Assembly (NCBI GenBank): GCA_902787835.1
Contig: CADAHU010000053.1
Coordinates: 1 to 34,712, forward strand
Reading direction: 5' to 3'
Source of the DNA: an uncultured Eubacteriales bacterium
Lineage (GTDB): Bacteria > Bacillota > Clostridia > Christensenellales > Aristaeellaceae
DNA length: 34,712 nt
Positions 29,788 to 34,712 of the stretch are shown in pieces. The position numbers were made by a program, and so were the translations under genes. Numbering within the stretch: position 1 is the stretch's first letter; each line of letters starts with the position of its first letter. The notes beneath the pieces are model-generated. The model was not told the DNA's origin, searched no databases, and saw nothing but the letters and a program-made list of their open reading frames with translations.

Positions 29788-30245
29788 GCGGAGTCGGGAG
29801 GGGAGTACGTTACTTTCTTCCAGAAGAAAGTAACAAAGAAGCAGCCGGCGAAACAGCTTGAATCGGAAAACGAACTTGTTTCCGCCAGTTTGGCTCATGG
29901 TCGCCAAGCGAGTTCCCGGACAAACAGAACACAGAAAAAAACCCGCAAAACCAAGCTTGCTCGGTTTTGCGGGTTTTTTTCTGTGTTCAGCGGTGCGCTT
30001 CGCGCACCGCGCGGCCAGCGAAGCTGGCCTTGTTCGGGAACGGTGGCAGGCGTTAAAGCCTGTTGGCGGAAAATCCCGCAGCATTTACGGCGACAAACGC
30101 AGCCCTCTTCGGTTCCTTCTCGGGCTCCGAGAAGGAACGCCCCCGTAAACCCTGTTGGCGGGAATGCTGCCCCAGTCACCACGCGTTCTGCATTTTGCAT
30201 TCGTGGTCTCCAGAAACAAACGCCCCGTCCGTCCTCCCCCGCGTT
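29788..30245. repeat. Hairpin-rich intergenic element, copy 2 (E2)
   Basis: This 458-base gap between convergent genes has no credible gene but at least five stems. These are a 12-bp stem GTTACTTTCTTC (29809-29820 with 29823-29834); a perfect 26-bp stem (29927-29952 with 29963-29988); GCGGTGCGC (29990-29998 with 30002-30010); GGCCAGC (30013-30019 with 30023-30029); and a perfect 12-bp stem with loop GCT (30112-30123 with 30127-30138). It shares AACTTGTTTCCGCCAG (29873-29888) and GCGACAAACGCAGCC (30090-30104) with copy E1 and a 20-mer with copy A. The outer stems face each other in inverted orientation, giving the element mirrored ends. Confidence 0.82.
29935..29980. terminator. Bidirectional intrinsic terminator at the centre of E2
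   Basis: The inner part of the 26-bp arm, CCCGCAAAACC with GGTTTTGCGGG and a 10-base loop, is preceded by seven A (29935-29941) and followed by seven T (29974-29980). It should end transcripts from both btuD (plus) and the GNAT operon (minus). Confidence 0.88.
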
Positions 30246-30680
30246 TTAATCTTCCTCGCGGATATCCCTGCACAGGATCAGCTCCATGGGCTGCGTCCAG
30301 GGCGGCACATCCAGCACCAGGCCGCCGCAGTCCCGGTAGCCCATTTTGCGGTAAAAATGCTGGGCGTCCTCATCCGCCTGGGTGGAGGTGAGCGCCAGCC
30401 CATATCCCCGGGCGCGCATATCCTTTTCCCAGTGGCGGAGCAGCCGCGCGCCCAGGCCCTGCCGCTGCCGGTCCGGCGCGATATGCAGCAGGGTACAGAA
30501 GGGGTGCTCATCCCAAAACAGATTGTACCGGAGCAGCCCGGCGGGCTGGCCGTCGCACAGCAGCACATAGGCCATACGGTCCCGCACTTTGTCCTTGAAG
30601 GCCTCCCGGGAAAGATGCCCGTCCAGGCTGAACCAGAAGTCCGCGTCCTCCGGCCGGGCGTACCGAATCCGGATATTCAT
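30246..30680 (-). CDS. GNAT-family N-acetyltransferase
   Basis: The 144-aa protein has the GNAT fold: beta strands with YVLLCDGQPAGLLRYNLFWD, motif A IAPDRQRQGLGARLL for acetyl-CoA pyrophosphate binding, and the C-terminal AQHFYRKMGYRDCG. It transfers an acyl group to an unknown amine, possibly a small molecule or a protein N-terminus. ATG 30680 is at the TGATG junction with the upstream reductase gene (1-base overlap), so the longer frame to 30779 is rejected. It is the last gene of its operon. Confidence 0.9.
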   Translation of the reverse strand: MNIRIRYARPEDADFWFSLDGHLSREAFKDKVRDRMAYVLLCDGQPAGLLRYNLFWDEHPFCTLLHIAPDRQRQGLGARLLRHWEKDMRARGYGLALTSTQADEDAQHFYRKMGYRDCGGLVLDVPPWTQPMELILCRDIREED

Positions 30681-31780
30681 CACGCGCGCTCCCCAAACCA
30701 GGCGGCGATCTCCGCCATCCGGGCGCTCTGCTGCACGTGGAAGGGGCAGCGCCGGTCGCAGTGGCCGCAGCGGACGCAATCGGCTGCGGTCCTCTCCAGC
30801 GTGCGGTAATGCTCCGCCGCCAGGGCGTCCCCCGCCCGGGCCAGATCATAATACTTGTTGATCAGGCCGATATCCAGCCCCGCCGGGCAGGGCCTGCAAT
30901 GGTTGCAGTATACGCATTTGCCCGCGGCGTCCGCCGGGGTCAGCCCGCTGATGGCGCTGTAATCCTTCTCCGCCTCCGGGGCGTCCGCATAGGCCAGCAG
31001 CCGTTTTACTTCCTCCACCCGCCGCGCGCCGGGCAGCACGGTCAGCACACCGGGCCGGTCCAGCGCGTAACGGATGCACTGATACACGGTCAGGGCCTGG
31101 CCGAAGGGCGATTGCTTGTCGGACAGCAGCTGCCCGCCGGAGAAGGGCTTCATGACGGAAATGCCGATGCCGTCCTTCTGGCAGCGGCGGTAGATCTCCG
31201 CCCGCTCGTCCACGCTGCCGTTGGCATACTCGCCGTGGCCGTATTCATAGGCGGGGTTCACCGAGAACATCAGCATATCCGCCGGCGCGTCATCCAGGAT
31301 GCGGCGGATCACCGCGGGCGTATGGGAGGAAAGGCCCATATGCCGCACCACGCCCTGCTCCTGCAGGCCGCGCAGATAGGCGTACACGCCGTTTTTCCGG
31401 TATGTTTCCCAATCGCCGTATTCATCCTGGCAGTGGATAAAGCCGTAATCGATATAATCGGTGCCCAGGGTTTTGAGCTGCCAATCCACCGAGCGCTTGA
31501 TCTTTTCCAATTCCAATGACCAGCCGTACGCGCCGCCGCTGTAATCCGCGCCGAAGTGGATCTGATACAGCACGTTTTTACGCACGTCGCCCAGCGCCTC
31601 CCGCCACATGGAAAAGGCCTTGCCATCCCCGGCGGCCAGATCATAATAATTGATCCCGCCCTCGTAGGCCGTGCGCAGCACCCGCACCGCCTCCTCCATG
31701 GACGCCTGCGGCAGATAGGCCGAGCCCATGCCGATCTCGCTGATGCGGTCTCCCGTCCGTTGATTGATCCGATAATTCAT
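30680..31780 (-). CDS. Aldo/keto reductase with C-terminal [4Fe-4S] motifs
   Basis: The 366-aa protein has an N-terminal AKR TIM barrel (ISEIGMGSAYLPQ, GGINYYDLAAGDG at 41-53, HMGLSSHTP) and a C-terminal extension with CVYCNHCRPCPAG and CVRCGHCDRRCPFHV, two ferredoxin-like [4Fe-4S] sets. In classic AKRs the catalytic Tyr is five residues after the Asp in DxAxxY; here Asp47 is followed by LAAGD, so the Tyr is replaced by Asp. I recall this in other clostridial Fe-S members. A ferredoxin-linked oxidoreductase role is plausible and the substrate unknown. GGGAGGG precedes the ATG. Confidence 0.9.
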   Translation of the reverse strand: MNYRINQRTGDRISEIGMGSAYLPQASMEEAVRVLRTAYEGGINYYDLAAGDGKAFSMWREALGDVRKNVLYQIHFGADYSGGAYGWSLELEKIKRSVDWQLKTLGTDYIDYGFIHCQDEYGDWETYRKNGVYAYLRGLQEQGVVRHMGLSSHTPAVIRRILDDAPADMLMFSVNPAYEYGHGEYANGSVDERAEIYRRCQKDGIGISVMKPFSGGQLLSDKQSPFGQALTVYQCIRYALDRPGVLTVLPGARRVEEVKRLLAYADAPEAEKDYSAISGLTPADAAGKCVYCNHCRPCPAGLDIGLINKYYDLARAGDALAAEHYRTLERTAADCVRCGHCDRRCPFHVQQSARMAEIAAWFGERA

Positions 31781-31825
31781 ACGCTTGCCCTCCCGGTTTG
31801 ACGCGCTGTATTTGCGATGCGCGCT

Positions 31826-33337
31826 TTACTTCATGATCGTCTGCAGCAGCTGCAGATACCCGGACATTTCATCCAAATCCACTTTGGAAGCACCTAGCCG
31901 CCCAACCATCAGGCGGATTCCCTCCAGGAACAGGATCAGGATCAGGATCATGCCCGCCGCGGGGATCGCGATGCCCACCTTGGGGCTGCGGGGCACTTTG
32001 GTATAGGAAAAGAGCAGCACCAGCGGCGCCAGTACGATCAGGTATACCGATCCGCCAAAGCCCAACGCCCCCGCCACCAGAAGCTCGTTCATGATCGTCT
32101 GCCGCGCCACCGTCGAGAAATCCTCCTTCGTCAGCGGCGCGGGCGCGGCCTGCTCCCGGGCCAAGGGCTCCGGCGTCTGCGACCCCGCCGTCAAGGCCGG
32201 CGCAAGCTGCTGGGCAGCCGCCCGCTCCCTGGCTTTTTCAAACATCGCCTCCAGCACATCCCCCAGGGGCAGCTCCTCCAGGCGCAGATCGGCAGGCAGC
32301 GTCCATTCCACGGCCGGCGTTTCCGTTACGATTGCCGCGGGCGCTTCCGTTGCGACGTCCGCGGGCGCGGCGGTCTCCGGGGCGGATACGTCGGCGGTCT
32401 CCTGGGCAGCCTGGTACATCCCGGCTTCATCCAGATCGGCAACGGTGCCAAACAAAGAATAGCCCAGCATGATGGCGATATCCAGCAGGCTGACCACCAC
32501 CATCATTCCCGCCAGAAAGATGGAAAAATTGCGCGAATTCCTGTTGGTCTTCAAAAAATCGTGGTATTCCTCGTGGGTTTTCCCATGACGGCGGAACCGC
32601 AGCTCCCGGATCTTGACAAAAAACGCCAGGATTACGAACAGCACAAAGGTCATGGGCGGCTTGACGGGCAGCAGGGGGAAGCACCATAGCGGCAGCTGGA
32701 TGATCCTGCGGGCGCACAGCACCTTCAGCACCATGCAGCCCACCTCGTAGCCGATGGGCAGCAGCACAAACAGGCGGAACACGTGCAGCAGCTTTCCCCG
32801 GAAGACGCGCTTGGGCTTATAATTCAAAAACAGCATCACCAGGGTGCACAGCAGCAGGTCGATAAACAGGTTGAAGCTGATAAATCCGGTGGGCGTCAGC
32901 CCCTGGATCATCGCCCGGATCTCCGTTCTGGCCTGGGCGGTATCGCCGCTGAGCGCGGCCAGGCTGTCCATGATATAGCGATCAAAACAGAATACGGAAA
33001 GCAGAAACACGCCCAGGGCGGCCCCGGCGTTTTTGATCAGCTGCTTTTTATAGCCGTCGCTGGTATCCAGGATCTGGGCAAAGTTTGCGATCAGCAGCAG
33101 CGGCAGCGACATGCCGCCCACGTTTTGGAGCGCCACCTGCCAGCGCTGGTACAGCTCCTGGATGGAGGGATCCACCTTGCCGCCCAGGGCCAGGATCACC
33201 CTGGCCTGGGACAGGACGATGCACAGCCAGCCCAGGATCTGGAAATGCTGATAGGTGAGCGGCCCGCGATAGCGGATATCGTTTTCCGCCGTCACCTGAT
33301 GGAGCTTGGTCCGCGGGGCCTTTTTGTTGCGCGCCAT
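31826..33337 (-). CDS. Large polytopic membrane protein of unknown function
   Basis: The 503-aa protein has about nine membrane segments: roughly residues 30-50, 70-85, 100-118, 145-170, 185-205, 220-245, 275-300, then a hydrophilic loop of about 125 residues (305-425), then 425-450 and 460-480. The loop is rich in Ala, Pro, Glu and Thr and contains a low-complexity stretch (APETAAPADVATEAPAA). A basic patch (RFRRHGKTHEEYHDFLKTNR) lies before the seventh segment. I do not recognise the family. AGGGAG lies in the end of the channel gene upstream and the gap is 5 bases, so the two proteins are made together and may form a complex. Confidence 0.82.
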   Translation of the reverse strand: MARNKKAPRTKLHQVTAENDIRYRGPLTYQHFQILGWLCIVLSQARVILALGGKVDPSIQELYQRWQVALQNVGGMSLPLLLIANFAQILDTSDGYKKQLIKNAGAALGVFLLSVFCFDRYIMDSLAALSGDTAQARTEIRAMIQGLTPTGFISFNLFIDLLLCTLVMLFLNYKPKRVFRGKLLHVFRLFVLLPIGYEVGCMVLKVLCARRIIQLPLWCFPLLPVKPPMTFVLFVILAFFVKIRELRFRRHGKTHEEYHDFLKTNRNSRNFSIFLAGMMVVVSLLDIAIMLGYSLFGTVADLDEAGMYQAAQETADVSAPETAAPADVATEAPAAIVTETPAVEWTLPADLRLEELPLGDVLEAMFEKARERAAAQQLAPALTAGSQTPEPLAREQAAPAPLTKEDFSTVARQTIMNELLVAGALGFGGSVYLIVLAPLVLLFSYTKVPRSPKVGIAIPAAGMILILILFLEGIRLMVGRLGASKVDLDEMSGYLQLLQTIMK

Positions 33338-33342
33338 ATGCT

Positions 33343-34233
33343 TCAGTCTCCCTCTGATTCGGTGTCCTCTTTTTTCGTTTCACCGTAAAAATTCACGATG
33401 ATGGAGGTGATCAGCGCCACCACCACGATGCCGTAAATGCCCAGGATCACCGAGAGGACGCGGCCAAAGGTGGTCACGGCGGTCAGATCGCCAAAGCCGA
33501 TGGTGGTCACAATGGCAAAGCAGTACCACAGGGCGTCCCGCATGCTTTCAATGCCCGGATCAAAGTAATACAGCAGGAAGGAGAAGGTGATGATCAGCAG
33601 CAGCAGGCCGAAGATGATCTCCGCCGCATAGGTTTTGCGGATGATCCGCTTCAGCGTGTGCAGGCGGATGCGGCCAAAGACGATTTTCATCAGCGACAGG
33701 AGCGCCAGGCAGAGAATCAGCAGGTCAGTCAGCATAAATATAAAGCAGCTGCCGGCCAAACCAAGAATGCAAAGGATATTGAGCGCCGCGCTGCGCAGCC
33801 GCCGATCCCGGAGGATGGCGTATACCCGCCCGATACCCAGCGCCAGGGCGTACACAATGCCGAGGGCAATCAGCGTGGCATTTTTAAAGCCCATCGCCAG
33901 CGGCAGCGCCGCGCCGATCAGCAGGAGCCCCGCCTGGGCCAGCGAAACGGCAAAGAAGCCCCTCCCCCTCTCCCGTCCGCGGAAGGCCCGGATCGCCTGC
34001 ACCGCCGCCAGAATCAGAAAGAGCGCCGCCGAAATCGCTCTGCCTTCGGCGGGATCGGTGGCCGCCTCCAGCGCCGCCATCTGCTCGCCGGTGAGCGCCC
34101 CCTCCAGCCCCTGGGTCTGCACCATCATGCTCTGGATGATCAGCGCCAGGGACAGCGGGATCTCGCTGAGCAGCAGCAGGCTCTCCGCGATGGCCGGCAC
34201 AGCGGATCTTTTCATCTTTTGGGCGGAATTCAT
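33343..34233 (-). CDS. Potassium channel family protein
   Basis: The 296-aa protein ends in a two-helix ion channel module. It has an outer helix (about 200-222), the pore loop and selectivity filter TTIGFGDLT (T244-I-G-F-G-D249) and an inner helix (about 258-282). Four or five further membrane segments lie at about 12-38, 68-84, 90-112, 116-136 and 150-180, forming an N-terminal membrane part without the Arg-rich S4 pattern. The filter TIGFG, close to the K+ consensus TVGYG, makes a K+ channel likely. No RCK/TrkA-N domain follows, so gating is unknown. AAAGGAG lies 12 bases before the ATG. Confidence 0.88.
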   Translation of the reverse strand: MNSAQKMKRSAVPAIAESLLLLSEIPLSLALIIQSMMVQTQGLEGALTGEQMAALEAATDPAEGRAISAALFLILAAVQAIRAFRGRERGRGFFAVSLAQAGLLLIGAALPLAMGFKNATLIALGIVYALALGIGRVYAILRDRRLRSAALNILCILGLAGSCFIFMLTDLLILCLALLSLMKIVFGRIRLHTLKRIIRKTYAAEIIFGLLLLIITFSFLLYYFDPGIESMRDALWYCFAIVTTIGFGDLTAVTTFGRVLSVILGIYGIVVVALITSIIVNFYGETKKEDTESEGD

Positions 34234-34275
34234 CAGGGAACCGCGCTCCTTTCCATGTCTCCGGGATAACCCCGG

Positions 34276-34712
34276 TCACACGCGCAGCGCCATGCCGGAG
34301 GTTTTGAGGGCGTCCGCGTCCAGCGCGCCGTTTTCCAATACCGGAACGCCGTTGATAAAGGCCATTTTGATGCCGAAGGATTTTTCCTGGTCGGGCTGGG
34401 CGGCCTTGATCTCCGCCTCGTCAAACACCGTCAGATCGGCGTAGTATCCCTCCCGGATATAACCGCGGTCCCGCAGCTGGAAGCGGTCCGCCGTGGCGCC
34501 GGTCATGCGGCGGATGGTGGCGGGCAGGGTATCGCCGGTGCCGCGCAGGGAATCCCGCAGGAATTTGGGGAAGCAATCGTAGAGCGCCGGGTTCTGCATG
34601 CCGTGCTCCTCCACCCAGGCGTCGGTCATATACAGGCAGTGGGGATCGTGCTCAAACTGGGAGATGACCTCCGGCGTGCTGTAGGGGCCCATATTGACCC
34701 GGCCCTTGAAAT
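34276..34712 (-). CDS. Amidohydrolase, C-terminal part (D-aminoacylase-like), cut by window edge
   Basis: The frame is open to the window end, so the N-terminal part lies outside. The visible 145 residues include FEHDPHCLYMTDAW, LRDSLRGTGDTLPATIRRMT and GATADRFQLRDRGYIREGYY, ending in ADLTVFDEAEI. This is the classic C-terminus of metal-dependent amidohydrolases of the N-acyl-D-amino-acid deacylase/dihydroorotase superfamily, where ADLxVFD begins the closing beta strands. The Asp in YMTDAW may be a metal or catalytic residue. The ATG at 34692 is internal, not the start. It lies 42 bases before the channel gene on the same strand. Confidence 0.85.
   Translation of the reverse strand, partial: FKGRVNMGPYSTPEVISQFEHDPHCLYMTDAWVEEHGMQNPALYDCFPKFLRDSLRGTGDTLPATIRRMTGATADRFQLRDRGYIREGYYADLTVFDEAEIKAAQPDQEKSFGIKMAFINGVPVLENGALDADALKTSGMALRV

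Noticed and set aside
29890..30249. Small Arg/Lys-rich frames in E2 and similar frames in E1, some alike between the copies
   Set aside because: The likeness follows from the shared repeat. The frames run through palindromes and have no consistent start or ribosome site. I treat them as non-coding.
30246..30779. Longer GNAT start at 30779
   Set aside because: It would overlap 100 bases of the reductase gene, while ATG 30680 forms a TGATG junction and matches the domain start.

Overview
The window looks like GC-rich chromosome of an anaerobic, fermentative Clostridia-type bacterium (Bacillota). The evidence is an NAD(P)-linked [FeFe] hydrogenase operon of the Hnd type, the redox repressor Rex, a cysteine-containing L31 protein next to a YqhQ/DUF1385 protein, a Gram-positive LexA box, strong AGGAGG ribosome binding sites and sigma-A promoters with 17-18 bp spacers. 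No tRNA, rRNA, transposase, phage gene or CRISPR array was seen. Most genes lie on the minus strand in tight operons, many joined by 4-base ATGA overlaps. Very long antisense frames are open because of base composition and are not genes.

Layout. 1-101: truncated copy of a hairpin-rich intergenic repeat. 102-3453 (minus): rpmE with its own promoter and terminator, then yqhQ-like, Nudix, PrsW-like protease and a membrane protein. 3555-7211 (minus): a metal-homeostasis block: Fur/Zur-type repressor with two operator palindromes at its promoter, a GTG-initiated small membrane protein with a His/Cys motif, ABC ATPase and permease, and two secreted proteins, one ending in a zinc-knuckle-like Cys motif. 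No binding protein is present. 7235-9234 (minus): LOG-family hydrolase and GH4 glycosidase. 9243-11839 (plus): SOS operon with a LexA box in the promoter spacer (Y-family polymerase, YolD-like, SfsA). 11840-12232: repeat element copy 1. 12233-16317 (minus): one gene for a 1333-aa membrane-anchored coiled-coil protein built from 35-aa repeats. 16553-25751 (minus): the redox island: rex, then broken DRTGG gene, ATPase, sensory-type [FeFe] hydrogenase, second DRTGG gene, PHP phosphoesterase, then hndA, ATPase, hndB, hndC, hndD and a strong terminator. 25771-26619 (minus): truA. 26626-29787 (plus): promoter, cobalamin riboswitch, btuF-btuC-btuD. 29788-30245: repeat element copy 2, with a bidirectional terminator at its centre. 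30246-34233 (minus): GNAT, Fe-S aldo/keto reductase, a large membrane protein and a K+ channel-like protein. 34276-34712: 3' part of an amidohydrolase that leaves the window.

How the genes may work together. The redox island pairs a probable NAD(P)H-linked H2-evolving or H2-oxidising hydrogenase with a second hydrogenase-like protein that has lost the proton-relay cysteine and carries sensor-like partners (GHKL ATPases, DRTGG, PHP), beside the NADH sensor Rex. This suggests H2/redox sensing controlling hydrogenase output. The best candidates for undescribed biology are the modular hairpin elements whose stems differ by compensatory changes, the giant 35-aa-repeat rod protein, the partly unknown metal operon and the HydS/DRTGG/PHP module.
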